Positions 53,368 through 62,494 of a stretch of DNA of 64,000 nt are shown in pieces (the first letter of the stretch is position 1; each line of letters starts with the position of its first letter). The notes beneath the pieces were generated by a model. The model saw nothing but the letters and a program-made list of their open reading frames with translations. It made no database searches and was not told the origin of the DNA. The position numbers and the translations under genes were made by a program. Origin of the DNA: Candidatus Sumerlaeota bacterium (GTDB lineage Bacteria; Sumerlaeota; Sumerlaeia; SLMS01; JAHLLQ01); NCBI GenBank assembly GCA_030156535.1, contig JASGMJ010000026.1:1-64000 (forward strand). The letters are read 5' to 3'.

Positions 53368-55248
53368 TCACGTCGGCGAAGCATACGTATGCAGTCCGCC
53401 CGCGAAGCCCGGCAGGTAGCTGACACCCAGCCACGTGATGAGCACCATCACGAAGCCCGCGAGGCACGCCATCGCGGAAACGTGGCCCTTCCATCCCATC
53501 ACCATCCGCGTGTGCAGGTAGATCGTGTACGCGATCCATGTGATCAGCGCCCACGTTTCCTTGGGATCCCAGCCCCAGAAGCGTCCCCACGCCGTGTCCG
53601 CCCAGATCGCGCCGAGGCAGATGCCCACCGTGAGAATCGGCCATCCGATCTGAACCAGCCGGTACGCGAACTCCTCCATCTGGCCCTTCGGCATCAGCGG
53701 CGAGTTGCCGAACAACGCATCGCGCCGCGCAAAGTGCTTCACCAGGTACCCGGCTGCGAAGAACGCCGAAACCGCGAACGCGCCGTAACTGATGAGCATG
53801 AACGTGACGTGGATGTTCAGCCAGTAGCTGTTGAGCACTGCGCGCAGCGGATGAATGCGCGTTTCGTGCAGCGGCATCAGGCTGACGCCGATCAGCGCGA
53901 TCGTGCCGATCACCGCCGTCACCAGGCCGAACATTCCGTTGCGCTTCCACAACTCCAGCCCCGCACCCAACGCAATCGCCGCCCACGACGTGAAGACGAT
54001 CGACTCGTACATGTTCGACACCGGCATGTGCCCCGTCAGCGAAAGCCGCAGCGCCAGGCCCAGCGTCTGCCACGCCAGCGCCAACAGCAGCACGCCCGTC
54101 CCCGCCAGCCGCCAGCCGTCCTTGCGGAAGAACGTGAAGAGACCGAACAGCACCGTGGCGAGAAGGTAGAACCACGAAGCTGTACGCGACGGCGCGAAGT
54201 TAACATAGAAGTTCTTCACCGCGAGATAAGCGTGCGACGGGTAGTAACGCGACTGCTCGACGGTGCGCAAAAAACCGGCAACCGCTTCGTTGAGTCCGTT
54301 GGCCTCGCCGCTGCGGAACGCGGCCACGAGCGCGCCATCGAGCGCGACAGCCGCCGCAGGCAGATCGAGCCCGCCCGCTGGTGCCGTGGAGTTCGACGCG
54401 GGAACGATCCGCGTTCCCGACGGTGTGGCGAGTTGCGCGTGCAACGGCGTGATCCATTCGATATCCGGGGTGTCCGCATCGGGGACGATGAAGAACTGGC
54501 GGTCGAGCGTGGTGAGCAACTCGGCGCGCTCCTGCAGGTGCGATCCCGCGCGCAGGAAAGGCTTATCGTGCTTCACCTGACGGCCCAATTCGGCCAGGCG
54601 TTCCTGCTCGGCCTTGCGCTCCTCGGCGCTGGCCATCAGCTGCTGAACGCGCGCCGGATCCACGCCGAACTGCTCGGCCATCGAACCCGCGATGCCCGGG
54701 CGGTTCTCGCCGATCGAGCGCGCCTGATGCACGGCATCGAGCAGCTTCTGGAGATTGGTGAATTCCTCGCGGCGGGCGGCCACCTCGTCGAGCGCGGCGC
54801 CCAGCGCGGGGCCGTTCGGATTGTCGAAGATGTCGGCGAGGCTGACCCACTTGCCGTCGAACTGCATGATCTCCGCGATACGCGGATGCTCCACGGGCAG
54901 AATCCGCGCATGGATCCACTGATCCGGGCGGTACATGATGGAAAGCACCGAGTAGACCGGGTCCTGGCCGTGGATCGACGTGCGCCCCGTGATCTCGTAC
55001 ATCTTGATGCGCGCCCACGAGTCCAGCGTTTCGTTCCACCCCTCGTGGCGAACGGCAATCATCCCGATGCCCGTATCGAGCAGCGCGGCCTGCAACTCCT
55101 CGTCGTGCGGCACGGTGGAAAGCCGGTCCGCCGGATCGGCGGAGAGCGTCTGAGCGCGGGCATTACCAGGAGCGAGCAACAGGATCGCCACGAGAACGGC
55201 GAACGCCGTCTTCAGTCCGAAAGCCCAACGATTGCGGAGAACGTGCAT
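53368..55248 (-). CDS. ccsA: System II cytochrome c assembly protein CcsA/ResC with long N-terminal extension
   Basis: This 626-residue protein has a C-terminal CcsA domain (about 350-626) with the haem-handling WWD motif (WGRFWGWDPKETWALITW), conserved histidines (MPLHETRIHPLR; YWLNIHVTFM; IYLHTRM) and several spans. It exports and presents haem for attachment to apocytochromes. Ahead of this is an unusual periplasmic stretch of about 330 residues after a signal peptide (FAVLVAILLLAPGNARAQ), with no recognised domain. Ordinary CcsA proteins are about half as long. It lies 44 nt after resB, and both serve the NrfHA cytochromes encoded nearby. Confidence 0.9.
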   Translation of the reverse strand: MHVLRNRWAFGLKTAFAVLVAILLLAPGNARAQTLSADPADRLSTVPHDEELQAALLDTGIGMIAVRHEGWNETLDSWARIKMYEITGRTSIHGQDPVYSVLSIMYRPDQWIHARILPVEHPRIAEIMQFDGKWVSLADIFDNPNGPALGAALDEVAARREEFTNLQKLLDAVHQARSIGENRPGIAGSMAEQFGVDPARVQQLMASAEERKAEQERLAELGRQVKHDKPFLRAGSHLQERAELLTTLDRQFFIVPDADTPDIEWITPLHAQLATPSGTRIVPASNSTAPAGGLDLPAAAVALDGALVAAFRSGEANGLNEAVAGFLRTVEQSRYYPSHAYLAVKNFYVNFAPSRTASWFYLLATVLFGLFTFFRKDGWRLAGTGVLLLALAWQTLGLALRLSLTGHMPVSNMYESIVFTSWAAIALGAGLELWKRNGMFGLVTAVIGTIALIGVSLMPLHETRIHPLRAVLNSYWLNIHVTFMLISYGAFAVSAFFAAGYLVKHFARRDALFGNSPLMPKGQMEEFAYRLVQIGWPILTVGICLGAIWADTAWGRFWGWDPKETWALITWIAYTIYLHTRMVMGWKGHVSAMACLAGFVMVLITWLGVSYLPGFAGGLHTYASPT

Positions 55249-55292
55249 GGATCGGTCACCTTGGCCGGATGGCGAAACCCCCGTGGCGAGCG

Positions 55293-57128
55293 TCAGGTGA
55301 CGCCAACCAATTGTTCCCGCTCCGGCGTTTCATTTGCTCCGTCCCCAACTTCATTCGCACCGGCGGGCCCCACAGCACCGCCGAGCTCCTTGACAAGACT
55401 CTGGAATTCCTTCGCGTCCGGCGCTTTCCCGAACCGCGGAATCAGCGCAAAATGCAGCCGCTGTTCTTCATCATCCCACAAACCGTGGAACGCGCGATAA
55501 CGTCCCGAGAACGTGATCACCGCACCCACGGCGATCAATGCGACACCGAAAATGTAGTAGGGCACCACGGGTTCGCGCACGACGCTCAGGATTGTGATGT
55601 GGCGGGTCGAGCGCCCGATGGGCGAGACGGCGTAGAGCGCCTCGGCGGGCGGTTGTTGTCCGGTGTCGGCCGCTGCGAGCTCCACGGGCTCCGACGGCTG
55701 ATTGAACGCGGCCAGCCGGTTTCCCAGCACCGCGCCCGTCGCGCGGTCCAGCACCTCGAATTCGAAGAACGCGCTGTCGGGGTTCGTCCAGTCAAAGCCC
55801 TCGAAACTCCAGTCGTCCCCTTCCATGCGCACGTGAATGTCGGCCAGGCGCACATCAACTTCCGGCACCACGGCGGGCACGAGTTCCTGCTTCTGTGGGT
55901 CCTCAAAGAGCAGCGTGCTCCCCACCGCCGCGCCATCGATCCGCAGTTCCACTTCGACGGCCGGGTCGATCGGCTTGTTCGATTCGGTGTGAGGGCCGGC
56001 TTCCTGGGAGAAGGCAAAGTCCGGGTAGAAATTGCGCAGCGCCACGGTCAGCTCGCGCGGCTTCTCGGGGGCCAGCAGCGTACCCGTCGCGACGGGCTCG
56101 TGCGGATTCGCCGCCGTGTACAGGCGCCACGCCGCGCCGGGCAGCTCGCCGTCGACTTCCAGGTACAAGTCCTCGTCGCCCACCTGCACGCGGGTTTCCG
56201 GGCTGGCGTCGGTCACGGCGATGCGTTCGCCCGTGCGCGCATCACGCACGTCGAAGTCCGTGCGGTACTTCTGCATCGGCGGCAACTTCTGGTAGCTGGC
56301 CTGATGGAACTCCAGCCCCGCGATCGTCGCGCTGTGGTTCATGTCGAGCTTCACGACGCGCACGCGCCCCGTGCGCAGGTCCTTCACGCGCAGCAGCGAG
56401 GAGTAGTACGCCGGGCTCTGCGAGTTCGCGTGGAAAATCTCGTCGAAGTCCAGCACCGTGATTTCCGCAGGCAACCGCACGGCCTGGCTGTTCTCCGAAC
56501 TCATGGCCTGATCGTCATGCTTGGGCAGGAAGATGACGCTGGTCGTCTCGCCCTCTTCGCCGATGAAGCGCCCGTCGCTGATGATGTAGCCCGATTTGTA
56601 GAGAAGAAACCGCGCCATCCCCGCCAGCAGGATCACCACGATCCCCGCGTGAATCACCGTCGGCCCGATCCGTTGCCGCAATCCCGCGTGGGCAAAGAAG
56701 CGCCCGCCTTCGCGATGCACACGGGTGAAGCGTCCGCGCAGCACGCGCTCCACTTCGTCCGCGCCGCCAGCGGGCGCGACGCTAGCCCGCCCCGGCCCCT
56801 GCATCAGGTACGCGCGCGACCGCGAAAAGTCGCGCTTCCACCACAGCGCCAGGCTCATCTTTGTCACATGCCACGTCGAGATCACGAATTGCGTGAAAAA
56901 AACGCCCAGCAGCAGAAAAAACCACCACGCGTTGAAGACCTTGGCCTTGGCCTGCGGAATGGCGTTGTCGCCCAGCCGCGCGTTCGCCGCATAGAACACC
57001 GTGCCGTAAATGCACGCCAGCCCCACCAGACAGAGCAGGAAGATGCCCATCTTGAGCGACTTGAATGCCTTCCAGGCGGCACGCAGATGCCGCTTGGCGG
57101 AGGAGTTGGAGGAGGCGAGGGGGGACAA
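55293..57128 (-). CDS. resB: System II cytochrome c assembly protein ResB
   Basis: This 611-residue ResB/Ccs1 protein has N-terminal spans (MGIFLLCLVGLACIYGTVFY; WWFFLLLGVFFTQFVISTWH; IGPTVIHAGIVVILLAGMAR), a long periplasmic region and a last span (YYIFGVALIAVGAVITFSGR). The conserved HAGI motif of the third span is present. With CcsA it keeps apocytochrome cysteines and haem in place for ligation. The start is uncertain: TTG at 57128 is the only initiator that keeps the basic stretch before the first span. The co-directional ccsA follows after 44 nt. Confidence 0.88.
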   Translation of the reverse strand: MSPLASSNSSAKRHLRAAWKAFKSLKMGIFLLCLVGLACIYGTVFYAANARLGDNAIPQAKAKVFNAWWFFLLLGVFFTQFVISTWHVTKMSLALWWKRDFSRSRAYLMQGPGRASVAPAGGADEVERVLRGRFTRVHREGGRFFAHAGLRQRIGPTVIHAGIVVILLAGMARFLLYKSGYIISDGRFIGEEGETTSVIFLPKHDDQAMSSENSQAVRLPAEITVLDFDEIFHANSQSPAYYSSLLRVKDLRTGRVRVVKLDMNHSATIAGLEFHQASYQKLPPMQKYRTDFDVRDARTGERIAVTDASPETRVQVGDEDLYLEVDGELPGAAWRLYTAANPHEPVATGTLLAPEKPRELTVALRNFYPDFAFSQEAGPHTESNKPIDPAVEVELRIDGAAVGSTLLFEDPQKQELVPAVVPEVDVRLADIHVRMEGDDWSFEGFDWTNPDSAFFEFEVLDRATGAVLGNRLAAFNQPSEPVELAAADTGQQPPAEALYAVSPIGRSTRHITILSVVREPVVPYYIFGVALIAVGAVITFSGRYRAFHGLWDDEEQRLHFALIPRFGKAPDAKEFQSLVKELGGAVGPAGANEVGDGANETPEREQLVGVT

Positions 57129-57389
57129 CGGGGTTGATTTTACCGGACTTGAGGGTTTGGGAGGGGGGGCTTTGGTCAGTGCCGGACCCTCGCGCCGGAG
57201 GGCTCACAAGAAACGTACCCGCCGGGGAGCGGGACTGTCGGCCACTCTGAACGAACCTGTCAACGCGAAGCGGCCGGCAAGCAGAGCCAGGCGCCGCGCT
57301 TGATTTCGGGTTGTCAAATCCCCCGGGGTGAACGAAGCTTGTTCTCGTGGGCAAAGCCCCTGCCCACCGTCGGAAAGGGAAACGAAACC

Positions 57390-57803
57390 ATGACCGCGGA
57401 ACAAGACGTTGCCATTCAGCAGTTCATGGAAAACCTGGAGGTCATGGAGCGTAATCTTCAGGCCCTGCTGGCCACCTCTCGCAGTTGGTCCTCGCAGGCG
57501 GGCGGGCAGCAGGCGCTCAGACTCGTCATGCGTGACTTCCACCAGCTCCAGGCGCGCTCTCTCGATCTGATGCGCGAGATCGGGCACATGGACGCCCAGC
57601 CCCAGCACCTGGCGGCCGACACCCCCCATCCCCCCGTCTCCCTCTCCTTCGGAGCCGACGACGATTTGCTGGCGGACGATCCGGTCTCCCCCGATCCTCC
57701 CACGCCCGCACCCCGCCACGAACGCACTTCCTCGCTCAACAGGCTGATGAGCTCCATGCCCGAGGAAGTGCGCAAACGCCTGGAGAAGCACGGCATCGAG
57801 TAG
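57390..57803 (+). CDS. Uncharacterised small helical protein
   Basis: This 137-residue soluble protein is not recognised. A helical N-terminal half (VAIQQFMENLEVMERNLQAL; GQQALRLVMRDFHQLQARSL) is followed by a Pro/Asp-rich stretch (DDDLLADDPVSPDPPTPAP) and a short basic C-terminal helix (MPEEVRKRLEKHGIE). Read as an extended helix bundle with a linker to a docking tail, it could be an adaptor, but nothing proves this. A hairpin (57817-57837) follows. Confidence 0.6.
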   Translation: MTAEQDVAIQQFMENLEVMERNLQALLATSRSWSSQAGGQQALRLVMRDFHQLQARSLDLMREIGHMDAQPQHLAADTPHPPVSLSFGADDDLLADDPVSPDPPTPAPRHERTSSLNRLMSSMPEEVRKRLEKHGIE

Positions 57804-57816
57804 GACGAAACGAACC

Positions 57817-57837
57817 CGCATCGCGACCAACGATGCG
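57817..57837 (+). terminator. Possible terminator hairpin
   Basis: CGCATCG (57817-57823) pairs perfectly with CGATGCG (57831-57837) across a 7-nt loop, 13 nt after the stop of the preceding gene. Confidence 0.5.
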
Positions 57838-57915
57838 CCGACGCCCCCCGCTGATATTGACCCACACGCGTCCTTCGTTGCTTCATCCCCCATCCTTTGG
57901 ACGAGGCGCGTTTCC

Positions 57916-58692
57916 ATGAGAACGCCGTTCCTGCTCGTATTCTCTCTTCTTCTGCTCGCGGGGTGTTCGACGATGAAACAACCGGTGCGTGTCGGAATGC
58001 TGGTGGACGAGGGAGCGACGGACCCGAAGTCGCGCGAGGCGGCGTGGAACGTCGTCGCCGCGACGCCGGATTTCGTGGCGCGGCGCGTCACGGGCGAGGA
58101 AGTGCGGGCGGGCGTGCTCGCCGAACTCGACGTGTTCATCCTCCCCGGAGGCACGGGGAGCGGCGAAGCACGCGCTCTCGGCATCGACGGCGCCCGTGCC
58201 GTAAAGCAATTCGTCGGCGGCGGCAACGGCCTGATCGCGATTTGCGCCGGCGGCTATGCCATCGTCGAAGGATGGACGCCGGAGACCAAGGAACTCGAAT
58301 TGCTCAACGGCCAGACATGGGACGACGCGCATTGGGCGCGCGGCATGGACTTCATCACCGTCGAGATGGCGGACGGCCAGGCGGCCCGCCACACCATGTG
58401 GTTCGAGAACGGCCCCCTGTTCGTTCCGTGGGAGCGCCCCGACCTGCCCGCCTACACGCCACTCGTGCGCTACGTCACCGACATGGCCGCGGAAGGTGCC
58501 CCCACCGGCATGATGACGGGGCGCGACGCCGTCGTGGCCGCGCCCTATGGCGACGGACGCCTCGTCGCCTTCGGCCCGCACCCCGAGCTCTCCCCCGGCC
58601 TCGAACACTGGCTGCGCAACGCCGTGCGCTGGGCCGCCCACGGCAACGCCGCCGAGCCCATCACCGCCGCCGTGGTGCTCGAAGGCCGGTAG
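57916..58692 (+). CDS. BPL_N-domain (class I glutamine-amidotransferase-like) lipoprotein
   Basis: This 258-residue protein has a lipoprotein signal (FLLVFSLLLLAGCSTM, Cys17) and a class I amidotransferase-like fold of the biotin-protein-ligase N-terminal type. FILPGGTGSGEARAL and the nucleophile elbow LIAICAGGYAIVEG are visible, and VAFGPHPELSPGLEHW carries the C-terminal histidine. Relatives are often secreted and of unknown enzymatic role. The ATG at 57916 opens the signal. It converges on the ankyrin protein with a 16-nt gap. Confidence 0.82.
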   Translation: MRTPFLLVFSLLLLAGCSTMKQPVRVGMLVDEGATDPKSREAAWNVVAATPDFVARRVTGEEVRAGVLAELDVFILPGGTGSGEARALGIDGARAVKQFVGGGNGLIAICAGGYAIVEGWTPETKELELLNGQTWDDAHWARGMDFITVEMADGQAARHTMWFENGPLFVPWERPDLPAYTPLVRYVTDMAAEGAPTGMMTGRDAVVAAPYGDGRLVAFGPHPELSPGLEHWLRNAVRWAAHGNAAEPITAAVVLEGR

Positions 58693-58708
58693 GCCGGCAC
58701 CGCTCCAC

Positions 58709-59257
58709 TTACTCCTTCAGCATCGCGGCGATTTGGGGCCGTGTGCTCTCGATCCGTGCATGGTCGAGTTGCAGGCCCAGCGGGCCCAACTGCTTCTCGA
58801 GCATCTCGTAGATCGGCTTGACCATCTCGTAGGGGGCGGCCGCGCTGTCATAGGCGGTGGCGCCCATGTTGTTGCGTGCCTGTCTGTCCGCACCTTTGTC
58901 GAGCAGGGCCCGGAGGACGTCGGTGCGGCAGAAGAACGCGGCGGTGTGGAGCGGTGTCGACCCGTCCTGATTGGCGATTGCGGTGTCGGCTCCGGCGTTG
59001 ATCAACGCCAGCGCGGCCGCATCCTGCCCGAAGGTGGTGGCCACAATCAAAGGCGTGGAGCCGTACTCATCCTTCGCGTTCAGGTCCGATCCAAAGTCGA
59101 TGTGCTGCTGGATCATGGCGGTGTCGCCCTTGAGGGCGGCCTCGTGCAGCCCCATGGCGGGTGCCTTGGGGCCTTGCTGCTCGGAGGACGAGGAGCAGGC
59201 GCTTGCCGCGAGGCCGAGCATCGCAATTGCCAACAGGCTGATCAGACGAACGATCAT
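58709..59257 (-). CDS. Ankyrin-repeat lipoprotein
   Basis: This 182-residue protein has a lipoprotein signal (LISLLAIAMLGLAASACSSS, lipobox Cys21). Three to four ankyrin repeats follow: GLHEAALKGDTAMIQQHIDF, GSTPLIVATTFGQDAAALAL, GSTPLHTAAFFCRTDVLRAL and a degenerate last one (GATAYDSAAAPYEMVKPIYE). Ankyrin arrays mediate protein contacts, here presumably in the periplasm. The start overlaps the acyltransferase stop by 4 nt, so the two are translationally coupled, although no functional tie is known. Confidence 0.88.
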   Translation of the reverse strand: MIVRLISLLAIAMLGLAASACSSSSEQQGPKAPAMGLHEAALKGDTAMIQQHIDFGSDLNAKDEYGSTPLIVATTFGQDAAALALINAGADTAIANQDGSTPLHTAAFFCRTDVLRALLDKGADRQARNNMGATAYDSAAAPYEMVKPIYEMLEKQLGPLGLQLDHARIESTRPQIAAMLKE

Positions 59258-60471
59258 GATGGGTTCTCCTTGAGGGGCAGAGGTTGAACAGGACCTGCGG
59301 GGCCCTGACCACTTGAGGATTCTGAGTTATCCTCCACGGGGGGAGGAGGCGCGGCATCACCACGCGGCCGGTTTCTGCCGCCCGGCGAGAGCTTCATGCC
59401 GAACAGGGGACGGAGCCACTTCAGGCGCTTGAGCACCTCGTACACACCAAAGCTCCCAAGCAGCGTGCTCCCAGACAGCAGCACCAGCTTTACCCACGCC
59501 GGAATCCCCACCGGCATCAGGAAGTAGGAAACCGCATACTGCACGGGCATGTGCACGATATACACGGGATAGACCGCCGCACTCATGTAGGTCAGCAGCG
59601 CCGAAGGGCGGTTGAGATGCAACGAACCGAACCCGAAGAGGGCCAGCATCCAGAAACTCGACTCCAGCGCCAGCACGGCATTGGGCCCCCCGGTCTTCCA
59701 CGCCAACAGGCGCACAACATAAAGCCCGAGCGCGGCGGCGAGCGCGGGCCAGCGGAGCTTCTCGGCGGCCTTCCAGAAAGAATGACCGGACGCCACCAGC
59801 AAGAACCCGAGCAGGAAACAGATGCCGCCCAACAGGAAGCCGTGAAGGCTGTCATAGTACTTCACGAACGCATCAGGGTTTACCAGCCAGGCCTCGGCCA
59901 CGAGGGGGAGTCCCCACAGGAACAGAGGCCACGTGCGCGCCAGCGCCCGCCGCACGGGCTCCAGCACCAACAGCCCGCGCGCACTCCTCAGGAACACGAA
60001 CAGCGGCAGCAGAATCACCACATACGCAAAGATGTTCGCCAGAAACCACAGATGCCCCATCGCCGGCATGTATCTCGGCGGAAAGCCAAACCACTTCTGC
60101 CCGATCCAGAAATAGAGTGGGCAGATGGTCAGCGAGCCAAACACCAGCGGGACCAGAATCCGCACCGCCCGGTCCTGGAGCAGCGCGAGCCACCCCCGGC
60201 GCTGCGTCGCGAAGAAGACCCCCATCCCGGAAATCACAAACAGCAGGGGAATCCGCCACACGTTGACCAGCGACATGGCCGGCCAGATTTCCTCCAGCGG
60301 AGGCATGTTCGTGATGAAGAGCAGCAGCCCCCCCCAAGGCTGGAACGCGATCCCCACATGATACAGGATCAGCAGGCACAGAGCGATACTGCGCAACCAG
60401 TCGACATCACAACGCCGGGTTCCGGGCTCAGAAATCAAGCCCGTGGGGGCCGTATCAACTGGGGAGAGCAA
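59254..60471 (-). CDS. Acyltransferase family 3 membrane protein
   Basis: This 405-residue polytopic protein matches the acyltransferase-3 family, which O-acylates sugars of surface polysaccharides or other small molecules. The N-terminal R-x-x-x-D-W-L-R signature is present (RRCDVDWLRSIALCLLILYH), followed by about ten spans and a Pro/Ser-rich cytoplasmic tail (PPPPVEDNSESSSGQ). A TTG start is used, since no ATG or GTG precedes the signature; the exact start is uncertain. It overlaps the ankyrin gene and is preceded by a GT39 gene in the same direction. Confidence 0.85.
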   Translation of the reverse strand: MLSPVDTAPTGLISEPGTRRCDVDWLRSIALCLLILYHVGIAFQPWGGLLLFITNMPPLEEIWPAMSLVNVWRIPLLFVISGMGVFFATQRRGWLALLQDRAVRILVPLVFGSLTICPLYFWIGQKWFGFPPRYMPAMGHLWFLANIFAYVVILLPLFVFLRSARGLLVLEPVRRALARTWPLFLWGLPLVAEAWLVNPDAFVKYYDSLHGFLLGGICFLLGFLLVASGHSFWKAAEKLRWPALAAALGLYVVRLLAWKTGGPNAVLALESSFWMLALFGFGSLHLNRPSALLTYMSAAVYPVYIVHMPVQYAVSYFLMPVGIPAWVKLVLLSGSTLLGSFGVYEVLKRLKWLRPLFGMKLSPGGRNRPRGDAAPPPPVEDNSESSSGQGPAGPVQPLPLKENPS

Positions 60472-60565
60472 TAGTGGGCACCTTTATCAAGAGGGGCGGA
60501 CCCTCACCACCGCCAAATCGCCCTGCCAAGCGGAAAATGCGGGCTCCGAATCGGCCCCTCCCTGC

Positions 60566-62176
60566 TCACTCATCCTTCAGGACCACCGGCGCGTCGGGCA
60601 GGAAATACGTGCAGCGAACGTAGTAGAAACGCCGCACGACCTTGCCGCCGCGCACGACCTCGTACTCCTCAAGCTCGATGGGGTCGATCTCGCGGAAACA
60701 CCGCAGCAACATGTAACGCTCGCGTTTCCACGACCGGCTTTCGCGTTCGTAGAACACGTAGATGGCGTTGCTGCCCTCGGCCACGAGGCCGTTCTCCCAC
60801 GCCATGAAGCCGCGCGGGTCGGGGTCGCCGCGCTCCAAATAATGATCCTTCCCGGGATTGAGCACCCACGCGCGCTCGGGCATTTCCGCATAGAACCCCG
60901 CGACAGCCGCGCGGTCGAAACGCTGGGCCAGGATGAACGTCGGTGCCGTTGCGCCGCTGCGCTCCACTTCCTTGCGCAGATGGGCGCCGAACTCGGGCCA
61001 CCCGAGCGCGTGATTCGTCCAGTCCTTCTCCTTTTGGTGCCCGGGAACGTAATGCGCCACGGGCGGAAGCCACGACGGCGGGACGATCAGACGGGTCAGC
61101 GGCGAGAGCTCAAGGTACGCGTACACGATGACGGAGAACGCGGCCGCGCTCGCCAGAAACCACGCCCGCCGGCGCGGCGTCCAACGGTCGATCTCCGCCG
61201 CCAGCAACGGGCACACCACGGCGAACGCCGGCGCCGCCCAGTGGAACTTGATCTGCTGGCGCAAACTCATCAGCACGAAAAACAGGTACAGCGGCGCCGT
61301 AATCCAGAAGAGCAACGCGCGCTCGCGCACGCGAATCCAGTCGCCGCTCTTGTAGATGCCGCGCCACACCGCCAGCGTCAGCACGAACACCCACGGCGAC
61401 AGATAAATCAGCGGCGCCCCCAACGTCAGCACCGGATAGCCGATGTTCAAGTGGCTCTCGCGGCCGTGGCGCAGGAACTGAAAATCGTACGTCAGCCACT
61501 CGTTGCGCGCGTTCCACACGATGTTCGGCGAATAGACAAGAAGCCCCGTGAGCAGCGCGAGATACGGCCACGGCGTGCGCGCCCAGCGACGGTCCTGCTT
61601 TGACGCCAGCAGATACAGCAGGATGAAGCCGACGAAGACGAAGCCGTGGAACTTGCTGAGAAACGCGCCTCCCGCGCACACACCCGCCAGGATCCACCAC
61701 CACCGCCGCTCCGTCTTGAGCGCCCGCTCCAGACACACCACCGTCGCCACCCAGAACACCAGCAACGGGCTGTCCGGCTGATTCTGCACCGCGATGGCGC
61801 TCAGGAACGGAATCGCGTTGTAGATCAGCGCCGACAGCACCCCCAAGCGGTTCGACCCCAGCAGATTGCGCCCCAGATAGAACGTGAGCACCGACGCAAC
61901 GAAATGCGAGAGCACGGTGTGCGTGCGCACAGCGAGCCCATGCGGCGCCCCCCACCAATCCGTCAGCCAGCACAGCCAGCCCAGCATCGGCGGATGATCG
62001 AAGTACCCCGCCGCCAGGTGCCGGCTCCACAGCCAGTAGTACGCTTCCGTCTCGTAGACGGGATACGTCGCGGCGACGAGCAACCGTACGAGTGTCACGG
62101 CTGCCAGCACGCCCAACCACGCCCGCAGGCCAAGCCCAAGGGGGAGCGTGTCGCGCGATGGCGGAAGATCGGTCAA
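60566..62176 (-). CDS. GT39-family (PMT/ArnT-like) membrane glycosyltransferase
   Basis: This protein of about 536 residues has roughly ten to twelve spans. The first external loop has the family signature YPVYETEAYYWLWSRHLAAG with FDHPPMLGW, containing the catalytic acidic residues and the D-H-P-P motif of the PMT_2/ArnT group. It transfers a sugar or aminosugar from a polyprenyl donor to lipid or protein; the acceptor is unknown. The start is uncertain: TTG at 62176 after GGGGGC is favoured, since longer readings add unsupported sequence. A second, less similar GT39 protein is encoded at 5414-7039. Confidence 0.85.
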   Translation of the reverse strand: MTDLPPSRDTLPLGLGLRAWLGVLAAVTLVRLLVAATYPVYETEAYYWLWSRHLAAGYFDHPPMLGWLCWLTDWWGAPHGLAVRTHTVLSHFVASVLTFYLGRNLLGSNRLGVLSALIYNAIPFLSAIAVQNQPDSPLLVFWVATVVCLERALKTERRWWWILAGVCAGGAFLSKFHGFVFVGFILLYLLASKQDRRWARTPWPYLALLTGLLVYSPNIVWNARNEWLTYDFQFLRHGRESHLNIGYPVLTLGAPLIYLSPWVFVLTLAVWRGIYKSGDWIRVRERALLFWITAPLYLFFVLMSLRQQIKFHWAAPAFAVVCPLLAAEIDRWTPRRRAWFLASAAAFSVIVYAYLELSPLTRLIVPPSWLPPVAHYVPGHQKEKDWTNHALGWPEFGAHLRKEVERSGATAPTFILAQRFDRAAVAGFYAEMPERAWVLNPGKDHYLERGDPDPRGFMAWENGLVAEGSNAIYVFYERESRSWKRERYMLLRCFREIDPIELEEYEVVRGGKVVRRFYYVRCTYFLPDAPVVLKDE

Positions 62177-62494
62177 AATGCCCCCAAATAACCGGAATGA
62201 ACCGATGCTGGAAGGCTCCTTGCACCAGAGCAACCGCAAACGCGGGGGACCGGACGGCCGCCTGGGACATTCACAAAGCACAGAAGGCTCTCAACACCGC
62301 AGAGCAGCCGTCTGTCTCCGCAAAAGAGTCCCGAAGGGACGACTGAACGATTGTCTTCAAAGAGTGTGGCGCTTTGAGAACGCACTGGATGGACGCCCCC
62401 CCAAACGCCAACACCCCGGCGCTGGATGCGCCGGGGTGTTGTGTGTGTGCGACTTGGGATTTCGTGGCTTCGCGGGGAAGCCGTCCGCGAGGGC
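62177..62494. other. Intergenic region with strong terminator
   Basis: There is no gene. AACACCCCGGCGC (62410-62422) and GCGCCGGGGTGTT (62428-62440) form a perfect 13-bp stem with a 5-nt loop, 55 nt beyond the stop of the minus-strand lamin-tail gene. This is the clearest terminator in the window, although it lacks a T-run. The rest shows no recognisable element. Confidence 0.8.
62410..62440 (-). terminator. Terminator hairpin for the lamin-tail gene
   Basis: A perfect 13-bp GC-rich stem with loop TGGAT, located just downstream of the minus-strand gene ending at 62495. Confidence 0.8.
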
